64,000 nucleotides of DNA, from positions 186,001-250,000 of the forward strand of contig SAXG01000036.1 of assembly GCA_012932865.1 (NCBI GenBank), read 5' to 3'. The position numbers and the translations under genes are program-made. The notes under the pieces were generated by a model. The model made no database searches. It was given only the letters and a program-made list of their open reading frames with translations, and was not told the origin of the DNA. The first letter of the stretch is position 1; every line of letters begins with the position of its first letter. The DNA comes from Amylostereum areolatum. Its lineage: Eukaryota > Basidiomycota > Agaricomycetes > Russulales > Stereaceae. Below are positions 20,831 to 31,580 of the stretch, in pieces.

Positions 20831-21794
20831 TCAGCGCTCAGTCGTCGACACTGCTGGCTGGCGCCAGCGTCGTTTCCACTCGGCTGGTGATGTGTATGCG
20901 TTCCCTTGTCTCCACATACCCCGACGTTTAGCCCTGCAGCGATGTTTTAGTTGGATGGTTCCGATCCAAGTTGGACAGCTGATATGGGTACGTACTTCGC
21001 CTCGGCTTGGATGCGTAGAAGTTCCGATTTCGTCCATTCACCGTACTGTGCACCGCTCTGCAGGTACACTTCGGCTAGGCCTGCGCGGAGCATATCCCGC
21101 GAGACGCATACCCCTCTCGCGAGGAATCCCGGCAGAATTCGAGGGTGAAGATGCGGCGTGGCAATCTACGAACATTGCTTGAAAAATGATAGTAGAGTTG
21201 GGCGAAACGAACCTTACGATTCGCGAGTATTGATCCTTGGCAAGGAGATGGCAGTAGACGGTTTTGCCCTCGATTCTACTCTTCAGCCAATCCAGGGATG
21301 TGCTGGCGTAGGGTTGTGCTGGACGGCCGAAGTGAGCCATCTGTGATACGAGAGATTAGTTACATCAATGAAAAGAATGGAGATATACACACCTCGGGAG
21401 CATCTACACCCGCCATCCTGATATGAATCGTCTGCTCCTCCAGCCCTACATGATGAAATGCCGATGAGCATTATCTCTTGAAGTCAGACAGAAACACACC
21501 TTTCGCCGTGTCAGGAATGTTGCGGAACTTTAGCGGCCATCTCCATCCAAATGCTGGGGTGTGATAGAGGAAGAAATCGTCCCCGTCGCAAACACTTGAT
21601 ATAGAAACCACGTGGTGCCGCATCAACAGGACTATCGATGCAGCAGGTCAAGAAACAGACACGCACCTCGTCACCACACCCTTGATCCACCGCCGCTCTT
21701 TGAGTATATCTGGGGTCACCCATTCCGCGTTACGGAGCCGTCTGAAGAATCGATGATAAACGTTCATCGCCACTATCGGTGCAAGCACGACCAT
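20831..21794 (-). CDS. LCL3: LCL3-like membrane-anchored nuclease, copy A
   Basis: Staphylococcal-nuclease-fold endonuclease of the fungal LCL3 family, usually membrane-anchored (mitochondrial). From the ATG at 21794 the N-terminus is a hydrophobic segment (VVLAPIVAM) then NVYHRFFRRLRNAEWVTPDI. Exons read [33 protein letters not shown] (the Arg and Asp-Ala-Pro-Glu of the active site), [20 protein letters not shown] (second catalytic Arg), an LRAGLAEVY helix and KRRGMWRQG, ending TTER at 20831. An upstream in-frame ATG (21950) is cut off by TAA after ten codons, so the N-terminus may be shortened. Introns match those of copy B at 22221-23425, showing tandem duplication. The two proteins have diverged clearly. 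Confidence 0.75.
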
Positions 21795-22220
21795 CAAGAC
21801 TTGCTGTGCATGCGAGAGCTGCTTCCAGCGTTGAGCTAGGCTCGCATGTGTGCGGATGGCCGGCTTCTCCTGTGGGCTAGGAAGTCGAGAGGGGCCTGGA
21901 AGTTGGCGGGGTTGAGGTTATTCGGGAGCACTGAAGGGAAGCCAAACCATGTTAACAGACGAGTAGAGTGAGAGAGAAGACGAGGCGTGAGGGAAGAGAA
22001 AGAACGCGTGAAACCCCGGTGCCCGCCCCGTGTAGGCCGCGTGTTGTTTGGCGAGTACTGGATGTTGACTTATCGATGCTTTCGCGAAAGGAAGACCATA
22101 TCGCCGACGGAAAATCTTACACTCAACCGATCATCGTTCACGCACGGGGCGCATATTTCTTGAATGTGATAGAATAGGCACATCCACGCAATAAGGGAAA
22201 CAGGACGTCATCGAGCAGAA
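21795..22220. other. Intergenic between the two LCL3-like genes
   Basis: About 430 bp. It includes decayed N-terminal coding sequence of copy A (21795-21950, in frame but with one TAA) and its upstream region. No other gene seen. Confidence 0.4.
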
Positions 22221-23425
22221 TCAACGTCCAAAAACACGGGAAAAGAACCGTCGCATCAGGCTCTCGTCCCGGGGCGGCGCCACCTTGGACGGCACTTCGT
22301 CCTCAATGGTCTGTCCAGCTTCCAGCGCGCGATGACGCCGTTTATATTCCGATGGCGACTCGGCATTGGTACCATGCTCCCATATTCCACGGCGCGCGGA
22401 CCTAGCACGACGTTCAGGATACGGATATAGAAGACACACGACAGGACGTACTGGGCTTCCACCTGGAGCTTCAGAAACTCGTCTTTGCCCCATCTGCCGT
22501 ACTCCGCACCCGCCTGCTCGTATACTTCTGCCCATCCCGCTTTCAACATTTCCAGCGAGACGCATTTTCCTGTCGCAAGGAATCCGGGAAGAAACCACGG
22601 TCGAAGGTGTGGGATTGCAACCTAGGGGAGGTGCGCAGGTCAGGCCTCAGACACGGGGAAGGTGTGATGGACGTAGCACGTACGACACGGCCGTATTGAT
22701 CTCTAAGGATGACTTGACAGTATACGGTCCTTCCTTCGACCGTATTCTTCAACCATTGAAGGGCTTCTTCCGCGTAAGGTTGTGCAGGGCGACCGAAATG
22801 TGCCGCCTGTGGTAGGAAAGTTAATCTACGAAGCCGTCGTAGTAGAAAGAGGGCGCACCTCAGGGGCATCGACGCCAGCCATCCGTATGTGAATCGTCTG
22901 AGCCCTCAGTTCTGTGGATGGTATGGCTCGTCATCGCGAGACCTCCTCGAAGGGCCTAATTGGGTATGCACCTTTGGTGGTGCTGGGAACGCCACGGAAT
23001 TTGAACGGCCACCTCCACCCAAATCCCGGAGTATGGTATAAGCGAAAGTTGTCTGCATCGCCGACGCTACATAAGTGACTCGATGAGCACAAAGTCTCGA
23101 AGTAAAGACACAGACACAGAAACGCACTTTGTCACATAGCCTTGATCCACCGTTTCTTCGCGAATACGTCGGGGGTCATCCATTCGGAATTTGGGATGCG
23201 TCTGAAATATCTCCTATAGGCTGCTGTTCCAGTGGCGGCGCTCGTTGCTCCCAAAACGAACGTGGCGATGAACAGCGTTTCGATAGGCAAGCCGTTCAGG
23301 CGGTCGCGCAGGACATCTCTCACCGAGGCTGTCGTGAGGTGCTCGATAGATAGTGGTAGGATGGCTGGTTCCGGCTCTTTCTTGTGCACTGGTTTATCAG
23401 ACGTCGTCCAGGGTACCCACGGCAT
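22221..23425 (-). CDS. LCL3: LCL3-like membrane-anchored nuclease, copy B
   Basis: Full-length LCL3-type nuclease. The ATG at 23425 opens [15 protein letters not shown]; a transmembrane segment ([20 protein letters not shown]) is followed by [20 protein letters not shown] and KKRWIKA. Later exons give the [20 protein letters not shown] region, [43 protein letters not shown], a [19 protein letters not shown] helix and ARRGIWEHG, with a charged tail ending [10 protein letters not shown] at 22221. The active-site Arg, Asp-Ala-Pro-Glu and second Arg are present. Six or so short introns; no frame break seen. This copy looks intact and is the better candidate for the ancestral function. Confidence 0.85.
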
Positions 23426-23660
23426 CGTGAGTGGAGGTAGGGGTATATAGAGGGAGGTGATATGAAGTAGTATGTAACTTGAAGTCCTGAGGTCTGAACT
23501 TTACGGCGGCGGCTGAGGCACGGATCACGTGATTGAGTTCGCGTGACAGAAACGTGACATGGGGTGGCCTCGCGCGTTTGGTTCGATTTCGAACTTGTCC
23601 TCGAACACCCACCTACACCACGCCCGCTCTTCACCTACATTCGCCTCTTAACGATTCATC

Positions 23661-24711
23661 ATGGTGAGCACGCCTGACTGGGAGCACATAGTGTTGCTGA
23701 CCTGTGGTAAAAGTCCGTCACGCCCTGCCGTTATGCGTCGTCTCATGCGCGAAATCGCTGAACTTCGAACCAACCCGCCCGAGGGAATCCGCGTCGAAAC
23801 TAGTGATGACAACATGTTGGACCTAACGGGTATCATACAAGGACCTGGTATGTAATGGTTTATGTGATATGTACGAAGCGGGTTTGAACGGGCTCGTATT
23901 CAGAGGGCACACCCTACGCTGGTGGCTACTTCCGCGTCAAGTTCAAGTTCACCGAAGAATTCCCTGCTGCACCACCGAAATGTACGTTCGATGATCATTT
24001 CGTATCATCCGCTTGCTCACATTGCCGTGACAGGCTGGTTCGCATCGAAAATCTTCCATCCAAACGTGTCCGGCGCGGGCGAGATTTGTGTTAACACGCT
24101 CAAGAAGGACTGGAAGTCCTCATACGGCATTGCGCATATACTCGTCACCGTCAAGTGCTTGCTCATCTATCCCAATCCTGACTCGGCGCTGGACGAGGAA
24201 GCTGGCAAATTGCTACAGGAGAACTACGAGAGCTACTGTGCTCGCGCGCGGCTCATCACGAGCGTACACGCGACGCCGAAGGTGCGTTGACCCAGCATCA
24301 CTTCGGAATTGAAATCCGATGCTGACAACGTGCGCGCAGGTTCCTCCACCCGAGTTCTTGAGCGGTCCATCATCATCATCATCATCATCAGACGTTGCAC
24401 CGGTTCCCACCTCCAGAGTCGTGTCCATCGGATCTGCACCAGACCCGCCTTCCCCAACATCTCTCAAGAACGTTGCGCCACTACCACATTCGCAACCACT
24501 CCAACAATCAGCATCGAATACCCTTACAATCTCGTCACCCCGCTCTTCTTTGGGCGAGAGCAAGGAGCGCCTGATATCGCCGTCGCCTCTTGGTACCGCA
24601 GACTCTAATGTGGCGACGGTACCGACGATTGCGGCCAAGGCAGTCAAGCGAGTTGCGGGGACCGGTGTGGTGGGGGCGGAGAAGCGGAAAAAGGCGCTTA
24701 AGCGTCTGTAG
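23661..24711 (+). CDS. UBE2S-like ubiquitin-conjugating enzyme E2
   Basis: E2 enzyme related to UBE2S, which in animals extends Lys11-linked ubiquitin chains with the APC/C. The ATG at 23661 gives [13 protein letters not shown], then the UBC fold begins at [20 protein letters not shown]. Introns 23848-23903, 23982-24033 and 24282-24339 join [36 protein letters not shown], and [12 protein letters not shown] with the catalytic Cys at 24087-24089. [17 protein letters not shown] and [16 protein letters not shown] complete the fold. The C-terminal extension has a seven-serine run coded by a TCA repeat (about 24365-24388) and a basic end (KRKKALKRL), like the charged tail of UBE2S. The frame is intact. 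The gene lies between the inverted repeat arms but shows no damage. Confidence 0.88.
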
Positions 24712-24928
24712 ATGGCGAGGATGGGGGTGGTAGTGCAGGCATATCTTTCTCTTTTTGGTTCTTAGCCACGGACCATTCCCCAGTACCCGCTTTCTAGAAC
24801 CCTCACCATGTTGTCTTTATATCTACTGTCGTAAGTACCTAGCTATGTATCTCATATGTTCTTTCTTGATTCGGTGTGGATGTATATGATATCTCGTGGC
24901 CCAAACAAATTGCTCAAGCTCCGAAGCG

Positions 24929-25632
24929 TTGACGGCTGTCGACGAGTGAACATATAAATTGACGCGTGAGTGGCTGAGAAGTGGCGCGACGCCGGACGCG
25001 TCCGCTTGTCTGAGACCACAGACCACAGCCTCTTCGTTCCGCTTTCCATCCGACCACCATGTCCCTCGTCCTCGCTGCCCTTGAACAGCGAGACTCTCCC
25101 CAGACGAATGGCGACGACGCCCCTACGCTTGCCATCTTACAGCAGCTTGGCGAGAAGCGCAAGCGCGAGCTCTCAGTCACCGGAACACCGTGACCTAGCA
25201 ACAAGAGAAAGCAGGGGACCAGGCTACCTTCAGAACTCCTTTCGACGATGGGCTCCCCAGGTACTTCTCATCTCTACATTCTCGATTGTATTCTGCAAGT
25301 AATCGTTGGTGCAGCTAGTGCCGCTCAACCTCCAGGAGCCCCCCATGGCTCGCAGGTATAGCAGGCGGCGTTGGCCATTCTTCGTGGAGAACCTGGACAG
25401 TTTGGCCTCGATTACGACACAGAGAGTCCGTTGACCCGCGTCCAATTTTACGTATCTTTTAACCTGCTCCTTCTAGGTCCACGCGCTCTAGCAAAACTTT
25501 CGCCGTCCTCTAGACCAAGTTCCGATGGATGCTAACAGGAACTCCAGTCACGAACTCGCTGTACGTACAAGGCTCAGCTCTTGGGAACAGTATACTCACT
25601 GCCAGTGCAGCGCCGACGTATACGGCCTTAAT
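24929..25632 (+). pseudogene. Broken partial copy of the SNF2/RING gene
   Basis: Near-identical to the minus strand of the SNF2 gene, including promoter (from about 24929) and first exon (ATG near 25059, MSLVLAALEQRDSPQTNGDD), but with a TGA where the intact copy reads through (about 25192). The sequence follows the parent gene to about 25440, skips about 1 kb including Walker A and DEAQ, and resumes at 25451-25628 with the segment coding [13 protein letters not shown]. At about 25632 it passes directly into ABC-transporter sequence. It cannot encode a helicase. Confidence 0.85.
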
Positions 25633-26616
25633 TACTCGGGAGGACCGGGAGCGGCAAATCCATGTTAGCTATGAGTATCCTACGTTTTGTGAGTGCTGGT
25701 TGGATCTCTCAGGTGGGCAGACTAATGAGGCGCGCTTTCAGGTCGATCCCGCCAGGGGAAAGATCTACATCGACAGCGTCGACATCTCCTCTATCGGCCT
25801 GCACGACTTGCGTTCCCGCGTGGTAAGCCCGGTACATCCGTTTCGACCGCACAGTCCGCTAACTAGTTTGCAGACATTGATTCCCCAAGACGCCACACTA
25901 TTCTCCGGCACCCTTCGGGACAATCTGGATCCTTTCAGTGAGCACGCATTTCTGCTGAGTGTGTCGTCCTTCTCACGAGTACGTTAGACGATCACGACGA
26001 CGCTGAATGCCTGGACGTGCTGTACCGCGTCTACATACTGACCGAAGCGTGTATCACTCGCAAAAATCGTCTCATTAGGCGTCTCGCGCGGCGACGCGTC
26101 GTCGCCCACCGCTGGCTCTTCCGTTGCAGCGTCGGTCACTGAGGGGTCGGTGACCGATATCGAACCCAAGGCTCCCATCCCACTCGAGACTCGGGTTTCT
26201 GCCGGCAGGGACAAAGGCAGCTCATCGCGATGGCGCGGGCGCTGCTGAGGTCAGCGGCTCCATTATAGTGCTTGACGAAGCGACGAGCAGTATCGACGTC
26301 GCGACGGATGCCAACATCCAAACGACCACCCGCGAAGAGTTCGGGGGGTCGCTGCTGCCGACGGGTAAGGTGCTCGCTTTCGCTTTTCGTCCGTCTTTTC
26401 TTACGGTTTTGTCTCCACCTCGCAGTCGCGCATCGGCTGAAGACCGGCATCGACTACGATCGCCTGATCGTGCTCGACAAGGGGGTCATCGCCGAGTTCG
26501 ATACGCCTCACAATCTCATCCAAAAAGAGGACGGTATCTTCCGAAACATGTACTTGAAGAGCGGGATGTTTACGGAGCAGGAGGAGGCGGCGAAGGCGAA
26601 GGCTGAGAGGGCATAG
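25633..26616 (+). pseudogene. ABC transporter (ABCC/YOR1-like) NBD2, degenerate
   Basis: The last nucleotide-binding domain of an ABCC-type exporter. [13 protein letters not shown] (Walker A end, about 25640-25685) precedes [20 protein letters not shown] and [20 protein letters not shown]. The signature region is out of frame (a stop lies in it, 26130-26220), but GQRQLIAMARALLRS and Walker B IVLDEATSSIDVATDANIQT are readable, then an intron and VAHRLKTGIDYDRLIVLDKG, ending KAKAERA at 26616. No transmembrane domains are present. Pieces of it recur inverted at 20045-20380. Confidence 0.75.
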
Positions 26617-28383
26617 AGCCGGTATGCGGCGCCGACATGTCGGTTTTCTTGGTCGCATACATTCTTTTGTTTGTGTATCTCGTTAGTTCCGCAGACCTGC
26701 GACCAAAGTTATCTCACTTGCTTTGAGGAATCTTAACCGAGTGTGGACCAAATAAAAGCCGACAGTGAATCTCTTCTGGCGTTGTTCTTCCCCCTCACTC
26801 TCCTTAGGAGACACCCGGCATTTATTTCAATAACCACGATGTACATTCCGAACGTCGACGCAACAAGAGAGGATCACGCTACTAGCCCCCGACATCGTCA
26901 CGGTTTCGAGGACATCGACATGCCGGTGCGGCTCAACACGTCTATCGAGCCTTCCCAATCGGTGTGGGCTTTGAGGTTATCGATAGACAACGGGAGAGAA
27001 GGCTGCCTGGGTGGGTCGTCCTTCCAGCGTACGTCTCCGGCGTGAAGCTGGAGCTGCTCGTCCCAGTGGGACTCCGGCGTCTGAGAGAAGTCATGTGGGC
27101 CTGTGTCGTATGGCGGGTCATCGAGCTCGGGAACAGGCGAGGAATCGTCTACCTCATCGGTGCCCCCATCGGACTGCGCTTTCTGTTTCTTGGATGCTGG
27201 TGGATTCGGAGGATCCATAGAACTGTGACGCTTGCGAGAGTTGGAACCGCCGTCTCTCTGACCTACGCGTCCCGACTTGTCTTGACCTCTTGGATTGTCG
27301 CCATCGCCACCCTCACCGCCACCACCACCTCCGCCCCCGACGCCGCTCGACCTTCGAATATTGCCCGATAGAGGATTATCGGCTCGCCACGACCCGGATT
27401 TTCCTTCAGAGTACACATGATTTTTTGGACCGTTAACTTTCGGAAAGCCTCCAAGATGTGGGTGTCCAAGTAGTCGGAGAGCTTGCAGAGAAGCGATTAG
27501 AATCGGAGGAATTCCAGCGGCTGCCGTAGGTTGAAGGTCGCAGAAGGGTAGTGCAGGAACTCGTAGATAGCCATCCCCTCGTCTGTCTTCCTCAATGCCG
27601 TATATCTGGACCACTCCGTTCGAAGCTACGAAGCCGACGTTCTCGACAACAGTAAGGCCGAGACTCTCCTGCTGGTGGAGGCAGGTAGACAGATCACACA
27701 TGAGTTGGTTTTTGCTGTAGCTGTGGTGGTTTCGCTTTCCCTCGCCGGGGAAAAGCAGCAACGAGATACAGGGCACGACGTTTGTCTTCGCCTGCCAGAG
27801 CGTTGTCAACAATAGACCTTTGGGGTCGTCCAGAGTACTCCTCGTTATATGCGGCCAGAATGAGGGGTGCCGGAGTGAAGGGTTGTCGTAGATGAATGCA
27901 AAGTCAAGCTGTGCTCGCATCGGGAAGCCAGGACCGGCTGCTGTAAGGCGTATCTCTGATTCACGTCTGGGTGCGAAAGTAATCGGAATGGATGCTCAGG
28001 AGACAATGAAATTTCGATTTACTCGATGCGGCAGCGATAATATTCTAGCTGTTTTCCGCGCCGGAAAGCCATAGTCAACAGAGGGACGAAGGAATGCAAT
28101 TGGTTGGCCTCACTGGCGTTTGTCTTTGCGAATTGCTCGTAGGTATCGAACAAATTCGCAAGGCCAGGAAGGCGGAGGTTCATTTTGAACGGGTCGTCGT
28201 TGGCGATTACTACGCTGGTCTTCGCCGCTTGTACACTGGTGAGGAAGAAGTGGAGTGTGCTTTCCGTCTCGTATTCTACAGGCTGTCGGAGACGTCAGGG
28301 GGATGATCTCGACAAGGATATTTGATAGCGTACGTCGATAACGCAGAGGGATTTGGGAAGACTGAAATTGAGGAGCTCGTGTA
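25722..28383. repeat. Right arm of the inverted segmental duplication
   Basis: Reverse complement of 18558-20380 plus about 10545-10758. It keeps about 0.67 kb of ABC sequence (26030-26700) missing from the left arm and lacks the KDZ element, preserving the empty site at 28166-28173. At about 28383 homology ends and deaminase sequence begins. Confidence 0.85.
26898..28383 (-). pseudogene. Gene Y, right copy (5'-truncated, no transposon)
   Basis: Reads from the SSQIPLRYR exon (about 28355-28380) through the TLHFFLTSVQAAKTSVV exon, across the uninterrupted insertion site (AGGAAGGC at 28166-28173), the FDTYEQFA segment, an intron near 27966-28021, and then a long frame from about 27965 to the stop at 26898. 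Its C-terminus (DWEGSIDVLSRTGMSMSSKP) is longer than in the left copy because it lacks the one-base deletion. The first exon, MLASLSELYENLQRDG in the left copy, is missing, replaced by deaminase sequence. It could still give a truncated protein from the ATG at 28072. Function unknown. Confidence 0.65.
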
Positions 28384-29217
28384 TAAGTTCCTCAATACAC
28401 AGTTGATGAAGTTGTTCCTCACGGACCGCTCCTTTGAGGCCTTTTTCAGCCAGGCCCAACGGAATGCCATTACCCCATCGCTCCTGGCTTTCTTAGCCGA
28501 CCCAAATAATGTGATCGAAGAAGACCCCGATAGTCCAGTGGAAGGCGGACGCACTGCCAATCAAATCACTCGTTACTTCAATACCATCTGCGCATGGTAT
28601 CATTCCGTCGTCTTTCTCGCCCTCGGAGCGGTCGATCTTCCCGTCGTCGCGACCGTCGTCGAGGCCAAACCTGCCACTATTCATGTTGACAGAGCTAGCT
28701 TTCGCGAGTTCCGCCAGATGGTTCTCAAGGGCATCGATGAAGATCTCCGCGAGGATGCGGAAGCGGTGCTTCGCGATCAGCTAGGAGGGTTGGAGGATGG
28801 ACTTCACAAGGTGTCTGTGCATGCAGAATCCGTACTGATAGGTTTCATGCGTGCGAGCTAAGGATATTGTTACCTGTGAGTTTGTCCTCCTCTTCATCGC
28901 TGATATGTTCCTCTTATTTCATCGACACTAAAAGGGTCGGGTTTCGATAGGTGTTACGAAGAAGTGTTGCTGGTGTTGTTGGCAGCTTATCGCAACTTCT
29001 CTCAGACAACGATCCTGGATTCGTTTTAGGGAGCACGCACCGCGTTATCATCCCATGGTCGGCGCCATCTACCGGGATCGCCGCTGAGGACCTAAAGTCC
29101 GTACGTGCTTTCCTTTGTTCACCAATCTCGGTATGGTATATGTGTACTGCGGGAGTTGTCGGGACCCCAAGTCGGAGGCGGTGTTCACGCAAGGTGAGAA
29201 GACGGAGCGTGAAGTGA
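28384..29217 (+). pseudogene. OTT_1508-like deaminase, truncated and frameshifted (D1)
   Basis: C-terminal half of a fungal OTT_1508-type (PF14441-like) nucleic-acid deaminase. It begins abruptly at the duplication boundary with FLNTQLMKLFLTDRSFEAFF, continues to NQITRYFNTICAWYHSVVFL, and has the HAE zinc/catalytic motif (VHAESVLIGFMRA, HAE at 28820-28828). After an intron GVTKKCCWCCWQL supplies the Cys-X2-Cys pair (28965-28979). An extra base directly after this shifts the frame before DPGFVLGSTHRVIIPWSAPS. The whole N-terminal half found in D2 and D3 is missing. Confidence 0.7.
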
Positions 29218-29550
29218 AGTTTGAACCAGCAGTGGACCGAAAAAGGTGGTGAGGTGGATGCCACGGTTCGTGGTCCAGGGGGGGCGACAAGCTGATGTTG
29301 TGGTACGACAAGCTGTGACGATCCTTACCACTGTTAAGAAAGCGATTTGTCGAAGGCATCGCCGATGCCCCGGTCGGAGACGGGGATGTTAAGTTCTCCA
29401 AGGCGAGCGTCCGTTGATCAGAACTCGGTGAGGGAGAAAGAGTCGGCACGCTCGGCTCTTGTCCCGCCAAACTCCGCCCGAAAACTTTGTCAAGGGACAA
29501 CTGAACTCCGATCAATCTCCGACTAGTGTGAATATAACCCTACTCACCAC

Positions 29551-30850
29551 CACTAGGAGGGTACCGTGAGCTGATTTTCACCACTCTTTACACCTCTTTG
29601 GGCGGTGAATTCCACCGCTCGAAGTACTCGTTTTCAGTACCATGGAATGAATTTCAGTCCTGCACGGGGTGATTTTCGTGATGTGAAAATCACCGGAAAA
29701 AAGTACCATTTCACCGCTTTTTTGTCACGAATTCTCACTTTCTCGTAACGCCGACGCGTGAATATCAGCATGAAAAACAGTGAAAAGCAACACCCCATGG
29801 TGATATACAGCAGCTTTCATCCTCAAAACCCTTGGCAGGATCCAGCACTTTACGCGTTCATAAACAGACACATGGCATTATGAGCTCATAATCACACTAC
29901 AATATACACTATATACAAATCTATGCACACCGCTGGCGGTACCCAACGAGACCCTCTCGCGTAACCACGTCTCCTCTTCGTGACGTCCACCCGCACGCCC
30001 CGGGCCCAAATGCGAATGGCTGGAATGGCTGTCGGAGTGTAAGCAGCAGCATCGAAGCGATGCGCGCGTGGGGCGTGGCCTGTCCAAACATTTAATATCG
30101 CTCCGTGGCAAGGGAGAGAAGGCGGAATACTCACCCCCATCTGATACCCTAGCATCCCCCGTTTTGTGTCCATCAATGACAGTCCCCGGCCATGCTCTAT
30201 GTAAACAAAAGTCAGCAGCCGAAGAGACTGTCGCCATCACCGAAGAGAAATGAGACGGTGCGAGAGCACCGGCAACGGCGGTGAAGAGCCGCTGTCACCG
30301 ATGCACAATGCATAAGAGGCCATATGGCCTGGGTTTGTGATGTTGAGTGAACCGTGAACGAGCCGCTTCATGCTACAAAGCATGCGCGGGACGAGCCGGA
30401 GGAGGATAGAAGGAAAAAAATAGATCAATACGAAGACGTACCGTTGCAAAGAGTTGCCCAGACTTAGGGTACACTTTATGTGTCCTTACGAGAACATGGA
30501 AGGGGAGGGTGGAGAGGGAGAGTGCACGACGACTGAACCCGTCGCCGAGTCGTTGAGGAAGAAGCTGAAGCGCTGAAGTCGAACCATGCGCGTGAGCTGG
30601 CGACATCACGGATACGTGACTGACCATCACTGGTTCGTGACGATTGTTACGAGTCCGTGACCAAGGAACCGCTGATGGAAATCACCATGTAAAGCGGTTA
30701 TCACGCTTGTCTGAAAAACAGCTCCAAATCACCACCTGTCGAAATCACCCCAAAAATCACCTTAATTCGGAAATTCACCACATCAAACGGTGGGAAACAG
30801 TCGGACATGTCCTTATAGTGCACATACTTACATAGGGTACGCCCCTAGCG
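29551..30850. mobile_element. Possible CACTA-like non-autonomous transposon
   Basis: Candidate ends: CACTAGGAGGGTACC at 29551 and, inverted at the right end (to 30850), CGCTAGGGGCGTACC; 12 of 15 positions agree. Both ends carry clusters of a GGTGATTTTC / GAAAATCACC word: at 29570-29800 on the left, including a 10-bp palindrome (29668-29677 with 29685-29694), and at 30675-30785 on the right. No target duplication is clear and no transposase is encoded. The inside (29860-30660) has no gene I recognise. Confidence 0.4.
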
Positions 30851-31580
30851 GTTTGTGTGTTTCTCGCCACCCTTCTGGCTCAAGAAACAGTCAAGATATG
30901 AACAGGAAGTTCAGGAAGACTGTCAATAACTCCCTGAAATCCCGTTCCCCAGTGCAAGCGAGCCCGTTCGAGGATATTTATTGAACATCCTCTTGGCAGC
31001 GCTGGTGGATGAATCTGGATGGATCTCCTGCTATAACGCCCCCGCGTACGTAGTACGCATGCAGAGACGAGCCCAAATAAAGATTAGATCTAAGAATTAA
31101 TAGGACACTACAAGTACACTGGTTCCGCGTGCTGGGGATGAGTCTCGAGGCAAATGGTAAGGGGAGAGAAACGTTGAACACGAAGTGGATGTAACGAGGC
31201 GACGCGAAAGAGCCTAGTGAAAGTAGGGTATAATGATAGTAGCATATGAGGAAAGCAGGAAAGAAGGCAGTCTGGCTGCGCGGGTGGAGGAGTGGTAGGA
31301 TAAGAAGAATGATGAAGGTGGATGGGTGAGGACGGCAAGGGAGAACGTGGGATATACGGCGCCAGACGACAGACATGCAAAAATGAAATGAACGAAGCCG
31401 AAAGCCGAAACCAACACCAACACCGAAACCTAGATCCCCGGACAGCGCAAGCGAACGAGCGTGAGCATAAAGAACGGCATGAGTTGGGCGTGGACACATG
31501 AACGCATAACAGAAGAAGGGGAAGAAAAACGCATGGCCAAAAACAAACAAACACAACAGTCCGAAACTGAACGATAACCC
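30851..31580. other. Probable 3' flank of the coiled-coil gene
   Basis: About 730 bp downstream of the minus-strand gene. The purine-rich plus strand makes long but compositionally odd antisense frames. Nothing recognisable. Confidence 0.4.

Noticed and set aside
24929..25632. A second functional SNF2 helicase gene
   Set aside because: In-frame TGA, loss of Walker A and DEAQ segments, and fusion to ABC sequence show it is a pseudogene.
28094..28306. Plus-strand ORF (MQLVGLTGVCLCELLVG...) that at first looked like a separate gene divergent from gene Y
   Set aside because: It is the antisense of gene Y exons; the minus-strand reading is spliced, continuous over the insertion site and shared with the left copy.
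30978..31556. 192-codon hydrophobic minus-strand ORF
   Set aside because: Purine-rich complement gives Phe/Leu/Ser-rich translation in all frames; lies in the 3' flank of the coiled-coil gene.
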